64,000 nt of DNA from Papaver somniferum. Its lineage: Eukaryota; Streptophyta; Magnoliopsida; Ranunculales; Papaveraceae. Shown one piece after another: positions 32,872-44,513 of this stretch. Below the pieces are notes generated by a model, which worked only from the letters and a program-made list of their open reading frames with translations, did no database searches and was not told where the DNA came from. Location: NCBI RefSeq assembly GCF_003573695.1, contig NC_039368.1:82846374-82910373 (forward strand), given 5' to 3'. The position numbers and the translations under genes were made by a program. Within the stretch, counting starts at the first letter, position 1. Each line of letters opens with the position of its first letter.

Positions 32872-33089
32872 TGTTGATGGTGGTTTTTATCTTAGGGTTA
32901 AAATCGTAAAACCTTACATCTGACATGATGTCACTAGGACCACTAGCGCATTTATTGAATCATTCAACACGCCTACCTAAGAATTATCAGGGTACCTTTT
33001 TTTTTACATATATATGTGCCATGTTCCCCGGTAGAACCCTTATTATTGACCGAAATCACCTTGATACACCAAAGCCTAAATTCTTACAC

Positions 33090-33490
33090 CACCGTGCCAA
33101 TAGAAAACCATGCCATCCAGGTCTCCGCGCCAAGGCATGCCAACCATGCCAACCGCACCACCGTGACAATGGAAAACCATGCCAGCCACGTCTCCGCGCC
33201 AAAGCATGCCAACCATGCCAGCCGCGCCACCGTGCCAATGACAAGTTGTGCCATCCACATCTCCGTGCCAAGGGATGTCAACCATGCCAGCCACATCTCC
33301 GCGCCAAGGCATGCCAACCATGCCAGCCGCACCACCGTGCCAATAGCAAACCATGCCAGCCACGTCTCTGCGCCAAAGCATGCCAACCATGCCAGCAGCG
33401 CCACCGTGCCAATGGCAAACCATGCCAGCCACGTCTCCGCGCCAAGCCATGCCAACCATGCCAGCCGCACCACATGTGCCAATGACATGC
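33090..33490. repeat. 69-bp tandem array in the 5' LTR
   Basis: The unit is built on CCATGCCAGCCACGTCTCCG and GCCAAAGCATGCCAACC. It encodes in frame a 23-residue Cys/Pro/His-rich repeat, but all other frames are open as well. It is strongly GC-rich against an AT-rich background. Confidence 0.8.
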
Positions 33491-33629
33491 CTGCCAGAAA
33501 CACCTCCGCGCCAAGGCATGCCAGCCGCGCCACGACTCCATGCCAAAGCCATGCCGGCCACGCTACTTGTCGTTGGATGCCAAAACGAAGGGTTGCAACA
33601 ATTAACGGCCACCCTTCCGTCTGACATGC

Positions 33630-35780
33630 AGATCTTAGTCGTCCAAGGTCGCCAGCCAACGCATGGTAACCTTTGGCCCAACGCCAAAACCCTAGTTTTG
33701 GCCATGCCTAAACCGCGCCAAGGCATGCCGTGCCATCCACCTTGTCGCGCCTAAACCATTCCATGCCGGCCTTCCCTTTACGGCTACCAAAACGAAGTCG
33801 TGCGACAATCAATGGCCATCCTTCCATCTTAGATGCAAATCTTAGCCGTCCAAGGTCGCCAGCCAACGCATGGTAACCTTTGTCCCAACACCAAAACCCT
33901 AGTTTTGGCCACGCCTAAACCGCGCCAAGGCTTGTCGACCATGCCACATGTGCCAATGGCATGCCGTGCCAGTCACCTTGCCGCGCCTAAACCATACCAT
34001 GGCGGCCTTCCCTTTACGGCTGCCAAAACAAAGGCGTGCGACAATCAAAGACCACCCTTCCATCTTAGATGCAAATCTTAGCCGTCCAAGGTCACCAACC
34101 AACGCATGGTAACCTTTGTCCCAACGCCAACGCCTAAACCGCGCCAAGGCATGCCGACCATGCCACATGTGCCAATGTCATGTCGTGCCAGCCACCTTGC
34201 CGCGCCTAAACCATACCATGTCGGCCTTCCCCTCATGGCTGCCAAAACGAAGGTGTGCGACAATCAACGGCCACCCTTCCATCTTCGATGCATCTTATCC
34301 GTCCAAGGTCACCAACCAACGCATGGTAAACTTTGTCCCAACGCCAACGCCTAAACCGCGCCAAGGCATGCCGACCATGCCACATGTGCCAATGGCATGT
34401 CGTTCCAGCCACCTTGCCGCGCCTAAACCATACCATGCCGGCCTTCCTATCATGGCTTCCAAAACGAAGGCGTGCGACAACCAACGACCACCCTTCCATC
34501 TTCGATGCATCTTAGCCGTCCAAGGTCACCAACCAACGCATGGTAACCTTTGGCCCAACGCCCACGCCTAAACTACGCCAAGGACTGACGACCATGCCAC
34601 ATGTGCCAATGGCATGCCGTGCCAGCCACCTTACTGCGCCTAAACTATACCATGTCGGCCTTCCCCTCATGGCTGCCAAAACGAAGGAGTGCGTCAATCA
34701 ACGGCCACCCTTCCATCTTTGATGCATATCTTAGCCGTGCAAGGTCACCAAGCAAAGCATGGTAACCTTTGGCCCGACGTCCACGCCTAAACCGCGCCAA
34801 GGCATGCCGACCATGCCACATGTGCCAATGGCATGCCGTGCCAGCCACCTTGCCGCGCCTAAACCATACCATGCCGGCCTTCCCCTTACGACTACCAAAA
34901 CAAAGGCGTGTGACAATCAACGGCCACCCTTCCATCTTAGATGTCAATCCTATCCGTCCAAGGTAACCAACCAACGCATAGTAACCTTTGTCCCAACGCC
35001 AAAACCCTAGTTTTGGCCACGACTAAACCGCGCTAAGGCATGCCAACCATGTCAGCTGCACCATACCATGGTTGACATACCGGATTTACCTATGAGGATA
35101 CCAAAACGAAGGCGTGCGACGATCAACGGCCACCCTTCCACCTTAGATGCAAATCTTATCCGTCCAAGGTCTCCAACCAACGCATGGTAACCTTTGGCCC
35201 AAAACCCTAGTTTTGGCCACGCCAAACCGTGCCAAGGCATGCCATGCCACATGTGCCAATGGCATGCCAACCACCTTGCCGCACCATACCATGTCGGCCT
35301 TTCCTATGCGGCTACCATAACGAAGGCGTGCGATGGTCAACGGCCACCCTTCCACCTTAGAGGAAAGTCTTAGCCGTCTAAGGTCGCCAACCAATGCATG
35401 GTAACCTTTGGCCCAAAACCCTAGTTTTGTCCATGCTAAACCGCGGCAAGGTGGTTGGCATGCCATTGGCAAACCATGCCGGCCTTCCATATGCGGCTAC
35501 CAAAACGAAGGCGTGCGATGACCAACGGCCACCCTTCTACCTTAGATGCAAATCTTAGTCGTCCAAGGTTACCAGCTAAAGCATGACAACTTTTGACCCT
35601 AGTTTGGCCGCGCCTAAGCAAAGCCAAAACCCTAACTTTTGTCCGCGCCTAAACCAGGCCATATTAAAGCCATACCGAGCATGCATTCATGCCACTGGAT
35701 ACTAAACGAAGGGTTGTAATAATCAACGGCTACCTTTCCTCTTAAGATGAAATCTCGACCGTCGAAGGTCACCACCGAGC
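33630..35780. repeat. About 217-bp tandem array in the 5' LTR (about 11 units)
   Basis: Unit boundaries were counted at the word CCGTCCAAGGT and variants: 33,638, 33,848, 34,084, 34,300, 34,516, 34,734, 34,956, 35,159, 35,374, 35,558 and 35,758. Each unit also carries GCATGGTAACCTTTGGCCCA and CGGCCACCCTTCCATCTTAG. Spacing shrinks where units are internally deleted. Confidence 0.85.
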
Positions 35781-36482
35781 AGGAAAGTCTCCCAAGCTCA
35801 ACTTGCCAGACAACAACAACATGCTATATGTTTTCCACGAAAACACTTGAGACATCAACACATGTCACAAACTGGGGGATGCTCATGGGGTATTGGTTAG
35901 GCGGTTTACAGCGTGCGGCGTACACGAAGCTCGTTATAAGACAGTGTCATAAGGATGAGGCGGTTAGTAAATGCAGGGGGTAATGGTGAAATGCTTTCTT
36001 TTATGGAACATCAATTGCAGGCGTTACCGGTTACCACCTCCTCCCATTTACTCATCCGTTTTCCGTTTCTTAATGAGACCAGAGTACGTTTCACTTCGAC
36101 TTGTTTAAATAGGTCTTACCTATTTCCACCGAACAACAAGTTCTGGTCAGGAGTATACAACACTCAGAAAACGTTTGCTAGGTTTCCCATCTATTAGCTT
36201 CCCACTTTCTGATGCAAGTCATAAAACAACTACTCTTCCAGGATCAACTATTCTGGTCTCAACACTCTCTTCGCTTCCCTCCCCAAAACCAACCCTTCTC
36301 CTCCTCTTTGTGACCGAAGCAAGTCTGGAACGGTCATTTCTTGGTTTAGGCCGGATTTGTACAGATTGATCTCTTGAATCTAAAGTAATCCCTTGCAGTA
36401 CATTGTTTAGGGTTTAGACTCATTTCTCACCCACACTCCCGAAATTACCGAAATCAGCAGAAACCGTTTTCACCCTCAAAAA

Positions 36483-36502
36483 TTGGCGACCACAGTGGGA
36501 TA
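36483..36502 (+). other. Primer-binding site of the giant-LTR element
   Basis: TTGGCGACCACAGTGGGATA directly follows the LTR. The TGGCGAC..TGGGA pattern resembles primer sites of Tat/Ogre-type Gypsy elements; the tRNA identity is not certain. Confidence 0.6.
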
Positions 36503-39500
36503 TTGATCTTTCGGTTACAATGTCAACTTTCAATCCTCGATCTCATATTTCGACCCAGACGTCAGGAAGGTAGAATCCAAACGACCCGTCCAGGGATCGA
36601 CGGCTCAGTTACCAGACGGCCCGGTTACCAGTCATGACACGAAAAGGGATGACTGGGGACTTTCCACAGTCACGGCGGTGCTTCCCACAAAACTCGGTCT
36701 TACACCCGAGAAATTCCTTTTCATCAGGAGATCCGAAAAACCGAGTAAGTCTTGCTAGACAAAATACATGGTCTACTACTTCAAATCTTCACAGGGGAGA
36801 TAAAAAACCGATAGCCATATTTTTCTCGTGTTTCATGCTTTCTACTATCGCACAACATTCACAATTCCATGACTTCCCTAGGGTACTCATGCAATTTATA
36901 TTCATAACCAAAAATATCAATATTCTAAAACAGTTCATTCCACAAAATAATCCAAAACCCTCAGGGTAATACTTGTCTATCAACCCAAAAATCCAGAAAA
37001 TCAAAACCATAAACCAAGCGCTTTGTTTGCTTTTCAAAAAAAAAAAACAGCCACATACCCGTACGTGCCTACTTTGCATAATAATGATTACCCGTCACTA
37101 TTCATGAGGTAGACGACGTTACTACGGTGATATTCGAAGAGGAATTGTTTATGACGAAGTGTTTCTACAAGTTTATGAAAGGAATACCCACGGCTAAGGT
37201 TTACACCAGTTCAGAAGAACAATATTTCTACAAATTTATGGAAGGCATACCTATGGCTAGGGTTTGCACCAACATAAGAAAACAATAAAGAAAATTGAAA
37301 GAGAAACGCTGGAGTACATAGCTGGAATATGCTTGCTCACTTTATTGCTACGTCTCTACCACTAACACCAGGACGTGAGAAAAAATATACGAGATAAAAA
37401 TGAGAGCCAACCCCTTTCATACGCATAATACTTTTAGAATTTGAATAAGGAAATGATTTCCTATTTGAGCTACGTATGGAAAGAGGCAAATGGGCCCGCA
37501 AGAACAAGTCCGCGCTACGCCAAGCCAGCGTCGTGCCAAGCCAACAGTCCGTGCCATGCCCAGCCAACAGTCCGCGCCATACCAAATCCAAGCCAGCGTC
37601 CATGCCAAGCCAGCATCCACGCCAAGCCAGCGCCCATTCCAAACCGATCCAGCGCTAACAACTTGCATCTTTCCAGCGCCAGCAACTTGCATACTTCTAG
37701 CGCTAACAGCTTGCATCATTGCAGCAGCTTGCATCTTTCCAGCGTCATCAGCTTGCATCCTTTCCAGCGCTAACAACTTGCATCTTCCCTGCTCCAGCAG
37801 CTTGCATCCTTCCAGCGTCGCTCTTGAACGCCCGGTAGAAGGAAATCGTCAATCTAATTTCATTACACGAAAAGATCAGGAACGACTTCTCCAAAATCGA
37901 AGCAAAGAAAAATCAGTAACCCCCCTGAGTTCACAAAGACTCTTTTCCCTGTCAGGGAATGCATGATTTCTGGGGACTTCGCCCGCAAAATCGTGCAGTC
38001 TATGATGAAACATTTACGTGAAACTCTATATTTCCCCAAGGCGCAACGTCAAGGCATATTTGCATCCCTCAACCGCACTGCATCAGGGAAGCATCTGTTT
38101 CCAACCAGAGAAGACGTTCCCAAACCCCAACCTCTCTTGGAAAGACGATTGACAGATGGAACTGGGGGCTCCTAACCATTGTTCGCTTGAAGGGTATCAA
38201 GTTTGACAGCACACTGATTAACGCAGCCGCTCCGCTTCAACATCCTCCAGCAGCGACTCCGCTTCAACGATCACTCCGACAGCCGCTTCAACTGAAGACG
38301 AGGCTTCAACGTTCGACTTCTTAAGTTTCAACATCTTCTCGAAGACCCGAAGCTGCTTCAACGACGCTTCTTCCTGCAAAGGGTCGTACCACCACGCTCC
38401 CCATGTCAAGGATCATGACTGTCGAAGTTTCACGAGCCGCAGGAATTTCTCAACACGAAGCCGTACATGTACACCGAAGACTTCAAGAGAACGCCACAAA
38501 GATACATTCACATATTCATCCATGCCTTTGGATTAAACCGAAGTATAACTGGGGACTTCTTACCACATCACATTCCATATGATAGTCCAAGATTCAGAAA
38601 ATGGTTCGAAGGATGTCGCTTGGAGCAAAGTCCTGGAAGACTTGATTGCAGCACATCGGCAACGGAACGTCTCCCTATTTCATCCGGGGGCGCCATAAGT
38701 TTTCGACCATACAAGCATTCACAGCACATCATCATCACGGTCAGAAGGTCCGGGAACTGAATAACCTAAAGCCGAGGATGGAACGACACCGCAACCACAA
38801 TATCCAAGATTAACCCTGACATGATCGTTGCCGAGCATATATTCCATCCATCTGTCCCAAGAATGCAATGGAGTTTGGTAAATTTTGGAATCCACTGGAG
38901 AGACACTGCAGACGAAAGCGCGGATACAAACGAGCAACGAAAAACAGAAGAAAGTCAATACCTATTTTCATACGGACGGAGTTTCTAGATTTTTGCACAG
39001 AATAAAGTTCCCTTCTTGCTCCATGAACGAGAACATATGACTCGGCGCGACTATGCTACCCCGGGCCCGCAACATCCCTCCTGAATTCTTCTTCCTGAGT
39101 TTCACTGTCGGGCCGTTTTCACCTCCTAAACGAGCCTAAACAAGCTCAAAACATAAATATTCCCACGTAAGAAGATAGAAAATTCTTTTCCGGTCAGATG
39201 GAGGGGAGGACCGTCAAAATCCGAGTTCGTACGAGAATTCTACGACGATTTTAGTAAGGAAGGTAATTAGGGTTTCAGCATCCAAAACCCTGATTTCGAC
39301 AAAGTTTCCAGGCGCTATCACTACCATTTGATAACCGAAGTTCCAGCGTCATCACCATAGTTTGGTAGCCGAAGTTCTGAAACCAGTTTACACCATTCTG
39401 CGGACTGAAGACAGTTTCCACCATTCTTTTCCGACCAACACCTGCGGCTCCCATTTCATGCCGACCAACGCCTGCGGCTCCCATTCCAAGCCGACAATCT

Positions 39501-39696
39501 ACATTTCACCACTTTACAGTCTAGCCAGTAACACCACAAGTAGAATCTATGCAAGGCCGCCAACACGAGAATCACGAACCTCTCTAAAAAGGTTAGTCGG
39601 TTCTTTTTGACCATCTTTTCACGACTTGTCATTTCGATTTTTTCCTCGCCTGTCACCATCTTATGCTTACCTCGCAACAATGCTCTTGTTCCGATC
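36503..39696 (+). mobile_element. Internal region of the giant-LTR element, no gag or pol seen
   Basis: About 3.2 kb with no recognisable retroelement domain on either strand. It contains short tandem repeats: AAGCCAGCGTCCATGCC-like units at 37,515-37,650 and CAGC..CTTGCATC..TTCCAGCG units at 37,660-37,820. The word TGGGGACTT or a close variant recurs (36,655, 37,972, 38,546). A Glu/Val-rich minus-strand open frame at 38,218-38,409 has no recognised family. The element is therefore non-autonomous (LARD-like) and would need proteins from another element. Confidence 0.7.
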
Positions 39697-39712
39697 TAAG
39701 TAGGGGACTTGA
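39697..39712 (+). other. Polypurine tract of the giant-LTR element
   Basis: AAGTAGGGGACTTGA immediately before the 3' LTR start TGTTGATGG. The core AGGGGACT is shared with the tract of Tat-2. Confidence 0.65.
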
Positions 39713-42700
39713 TGTTGATGGTGGTTTTTATCTTAGGATTAAAAAAACCTTGCATCTGACATGACGTCACTAGGACCACTAGCGCATTTATTGAATCATT
39801 CAACACGCCTATGTAATAATTACCAGGGTACCTTCTTTTTTTACATATATATGTGTTATGTTCCATGGTAGAACCTTAGTATGGACCGACATCACCTTCG
39901 TACACCAAACCCTAAAATCTTACACCACCGTGCCAATGGAAAACCATGTCAGCCACGTATCCGCGCCAAGGCATGCAAACCATGCCAGTTACACCACCGT
40001 GCCAATGGAAAACCATTCCAGCCACATCTCTGTGCCGATTCATGCCAACCATGCCAGCCGCACCACTGTGCCAATGGAAAACCATGCCAGCCACGTCTTC
40101 GCGCCAAAGCATGCCAACCATGCCATCCGCGCTACCGTGCCAATGGCAAGCCGTGCCAGCCACATCTCCGCGCCACGGCATGTCAACCATGCCAGACGCA
40201 CCACCGTGCCAATGGCAAACCATGCCAGCCGCACCACCATGCCAGCCACGTCTTCGTGCCAAAGCATGCCAACCATGCCAGCCGCGCCACCATGCCAATG
40301 GCAAACCATGCCAGCCACGTCTCCGCACCAAAGCATGCCAGCCGCACCAGATGTGCCAATGGAATGCGGTGCCAGCCACACTTCCGCGCCAAGGCATGCC
40401 AACCATGCCAGCCGCGCCACCATGCCATCCACGATTCCATGCCGGCCCGCTACATGTCGTTGGCTGCCAAAATGAAGGGTTGCAACAATCAATGGACACC
40501 CTTCCATTTGAGATGCAGATCTTAGCCGTCCAAGGTCATCATCCAACGTTTGGTAACCTTTGACCCAACGCCAGAACCCTAGTTTTGGCCATGCTTAAAC
40601 CGCGCCAAGGCATGCCGACCATGCCACATGTGCCAATGGCATGCCTTGTCAGCCACCTTGCCGCGCCTAAACCATACCATGCCGGCCTTCCCTTTACGGC
40701 TGCCAAAACGAAGGTGTGCGACAATCAACGGCCACCCTTCCATCTTAGATGCAAATCTTAGCCGTCCAAGGTCGCCAGCCATCGCATGGTAACCATTGGA
40801 CCAACGCCAAAACCCTAGTTTTGGCCACGCCTAAACCGCGCCAAGTCATGCCGTGCCAGTCACCTTGCCGCGCCTAAACCATACATGTCGGCCTTCCCTT
40901 TACGGCCTCCAAAACGAAGGTGTGCGACAATCAACGGCCACCCTTCAATCTTAGATGGATATCTTAGCCGTCCAAGGTCACCAACCAACGCATGGTAACC
41001 TTTGTCCCAACGTCGACGCCTAAACCGTGCCAAGGCATGCTGACCATGCCACATGTGCAAATGGCATGCCGTGCCAGCCACCTTGCCGCGCCTAAACCAT
41101 AGCATATCGGCCTTCCCCTCATGGCTGCCAAAACGAAGGCGTGCGACAATCAACGGCCACCCTTCCATCTTAGATGAAAATCTTATCCGTCCAAGGTCAC
41201 CAGCCAACGCATAGTAACCTTTGACCCAACGCCCACGCCTAAACCGCGCCAAGGCATGCCGACCATGCCACATGTGCCAATGGCATGTCGTGCCAGCCAC
41301 CTTGCCGCGCCTAAACCATACCATGCCGGCCTTCCCCTCACGGCTTCCAAAACGAAGGCGTGCAATAATCAACGGCCACCCTTCCATCTTAGATGCAAAT
41401 CTTAGCCGTCCAAGGTCACCAACCAACACATGGTAACCTTTGGCCCAACGCCAACGCCTAAACCGCGCCAAGGCATGCCGACCATTTCACGTGTGTCAAT
41501 GGCATGCCGTGACATCCACCTTGCCGCGCCTAACCATACCATGCCGGCCTTCCCCTCACGGCTGCCAAAACGAAGGCGTGCGACAATCAACGACCACCCT
41601 TCCATCTTAGATGCAAATCTTAGCCGTCCAAGGTCAGCAACAAACGCATGGTAACCTTTGTCCCAACACCCACGCCTAAACTGCGCCAAGGCATGCTGAC
41701 CATGCCACCTGTGCCAGTGGCATGCCGTGACAGCTACCTTGCTGCGCCTAAACCATACCATGCCGGCCTTCCCCTCAAGGCTGACAAAACGAAGACGTGC
41801 GACAATCAACGGCCACCCTTCCATCTTAGATGAAAATCTTAGCCGTCCAAGGTCACCAACCAACGCATGGTAACCCTTGTCCCTACGCCCACGCCTAAAC
41901 CGCGCCAAGGCATGCCGACCATGCCACATGTGCCAATAGCATGTCGTGCCAGCCACCTTGTCGCGCATAAACCATAGCATGCCGTCCTTCCCCTCACGGC
42001 TGCCAAAACGAAGGAGTGCGACAATCAACGGCCACCCTTCCATCTTAGATGCAAATCTTAGCCGTCCAAGGTTACCAACCAATGCATGGTAACCTTTGGC
42101 CTAACGCCCATGCCTAAAACGCGCCAAGGCATGCCGATCATGCCGCATGTGCCAATGGCATGCCGTGCCAGCCACCTTGTCGCGCCTAAACTATACCATG
42201 TCGGCCTTCCCCTAATGGCTTCCAAAACGAAGGCGTGCGATAATCAACGGCCACCCTTCCATCTTAGATGCAAATCTTAGACGTCCAAGGTCACCAACAA
42301 ACGCATGGTAACCTTTGGCCCAAAGCCCACTCCTTAACCGCGCCAAGGCATGCCGACCATGCCACATGTGTAAATGGCATGCCGTGACAGCCACCTTGCC
42401 GCGCCTAAACATAACATGTCGGCCTTCCCCTCACGGCTGCCAAAACGAAGGCGTGCCACAATCAACAACCACCCTTCCATCTTAGATGCAAATCTTAGCC
42501 GTCCAAGGTCACCAACCAACGCATGATAACCTTTGGCCCATCGTCAAAACCCTAGTTTTGGCCACGCCTAAACCGCTCCAAGGCATGCCAACCATGTCAG
42601 CCGCACCATACCATGGTTGGCATGCCGGCCTTCCCTATACGGATACCAAAATGAAGGTGTGCGACAATCAACGGCCACCTTTCCACCTTAGATGAAAATC

Positions 42701-44057
42701 TTAGCCGTCCAAGGTCGCCAACCAATGCATGGTAACCTTTGTCCCAAAACCCTAGTTTTGGCCACGCCAAACCGCGTCAAAGCATGCCAAGCCATATGTT
42801 CCAATGGCTTTCCAACCACCTTGTCGCACCATACCATGCCGGCCTTCCCTATGCGGCTACCAAAACGAAGGCGTGCGACGATCAACGGCCACCCTTCCAC
42901 CTTAGAGGCAAATCTTAGCCGTATAAGGTCACCAACCAACGTATGGTAACCTTTGGCCCAAAACCCTAATTTTGGCCACGCCAAACCGCGCCAAGGCATG
43001 CCATGCCACATGTGCCAATGGCATGCCAACCACATTGCCGCATCATACCATGCCGGACTTCCCTATGCGGCTACCAAAACGAAGGCGTGCGACGATCAAC
43101 GGCCACCCTTCCACCTTAGATGCAAATCTTAGCCGTCCAAGTTACCAGCTAACGCATGGAAACTTTTGGCCTTAGTTTGGTCGCGCCTAAACAAAGCCAA
43201 AACCCTAAATTTTGTCCACTCCTAAACCAGGCCATATTAAAGCCACACCGATCATGCTTTCATGCCACTAGCTACCAAACGAAGGGTTGTAATAATCAAC
43301 GGCTACCGTTCCTCTTAAGATGCAAAATCTCGACCGTCGAAGGTCACCACCGAGCCGGCAAGTTTTCCAAGGTCAACTTGCCATACAAAAACAATATGCT
43401 ACATGTTTTCCACGAAAACACTCGAGACATCAACACATGTCACAAACTGGGGAATGCTCATGGGGTATTGGTTTAGCGGTTTACAGCGTGCGGTGTACAC
43501 TACGCCCGTTATAAGACAGTGTCATAAAGATGAGGCGGTTAGTAAATACAAAAGGTAATGGTGAAACGCTTTCTTTTATGGAACATCAATTCCATGCGTT
43601 ATCGGTTACCACCTCCTCCCATTTACTCATCCGTTTTCCGTTTCTTAATGAGACCAGAGTACGTTTCACTTCGACTTGTTTAAATATGTCTTACCTATTT
43701 CCACCGAACAACAAGTTCTGGTCAGGAGCATACAACACTCAGAAAAATTTTGCTAGCTTTCCCATCTATTAGCTTCCCACTTTCTGATGCAAGTCATAAA
43801 ATAACTACTCTTCCAGGATAAACTATTCTGGTCTCAATACTCTCTTCGCTTCCCTCCCCAAAACCAACCCTTCTCCTCCTCTTTGTGACCGAAGCAAGTT
43901 TGGGACGACCATTTCTTGGTTTAGGTCAGATTTGTACAGATTGATCTCTTGAATCTAAAGTACTCCCTTGTAGTACATTTTTTAGGGTTTAGACTCGTTT
44001 CTCACCCACACACCCGAAATTACCGAAATCAGCAGAAATCGTTTTCACCCTCAAACA
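39713..44057 (+). repeat. 3' LTR (4.3 kb) of the giant-LTR element
   Basis: A 4,345-bp LTR, TGTTGATGG..CTCAAACA, about 730 bp longer than its partner because of extra tandem units. 69-bp array at about 39,925-40,430. About 218-bp array of roughly 14 units at 40,525-43,350, counted at CCGTCCAAGGT words (40,525, 40,762, 40,967, 41,186, 41,405, 41,623, 41,842, 42,061, 42,280, 42,497, 42,703, 42,920, 43,131, 43,332). The unique U3/R part follows. Confidence 0.85.
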
Positions 44058-44062
44058 TCATG

Positions 44063-44513
44063 GTAGTAAAAAGTGTTTGATGGAAATAACGAATATAGGC
44101 ACCCTTTGTTATTGACTTTGTACCTGTCACCCCGCTGGCTAACCCTAGGCCAGAGGATCGCCAAATGGTGCGGGTTGGTGCAACGTTCCCGGATATGTAA
44201 TGCGTAATTGAAATATTTACATGCATTCATTCCGATGAACTGATGTCTTATTGATTGGATGGGTATATCTTTCTGTTGGAATCCTTCCCCAAGGTCCTAC
44301 ACTTATAGACGCTGATAGGGGAGTCCCGAGAAATTGTATATGGTTACTTTCCCCAGTATTCGTTTTTCAAAAGTCTTGTTTGATTGATAAGGTGAGGTAT
44401 GCTACTCCTCGACCAGAGACAGAAACATGTCCAGCGGGTATGCCAACTTCTTCTTCTGGTACTCTTCACGCAGATGCAGAACTGCGCTGCTTTATGGATA
44501 GTATGACTTGAGA
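44063..44513. other. Tat-1 sequence between nested element and integrase
   Basis: Continuation of Tat-1 after the TCATG target duplication. No gene was recognised; the minus strand would be the region just 3' of pol. Confidence 0.45.

Larger units (their letters stand above)
32872..36482 (+). repeat. 5' LTR (3.6 kb) of a non-autonomous LTR element
   Basis: A 3,611-bp LTR starting TGTTGATGG. The first 120 bp are unique. Then come about six 69-bp GC-rich units (33,090-33,490), about eleven units of roughly 217 bp (33,630-35,780) and a unique U3/R part. That part has a TATA-like TTTAAATAGG at 36,104 and a pyrimidine-rich leader, and ends CCCTCAAAAA next to the primer site. The partner LTR at 39,713 has the same order. 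Many overlapping open frames inside are by-products of the tandem repeats. Confidence 0.85.

Noticed and set aside
33016..34600. Many Cys/Pro-rich open frames that look like secreted cysteine-rich peptides
   Set aside because: They sit in tandem arrays, overlap in several frames on both strands, and have no start context or signal peptide. They reflect repeat period and GC content.
33630..35780. Regularly spaced repeats reminiscent of a CRISPR array
   Set aside because: Units are contiguous with no unique spacers, lie inside LTRs, and the window is a plant nuclear genome.
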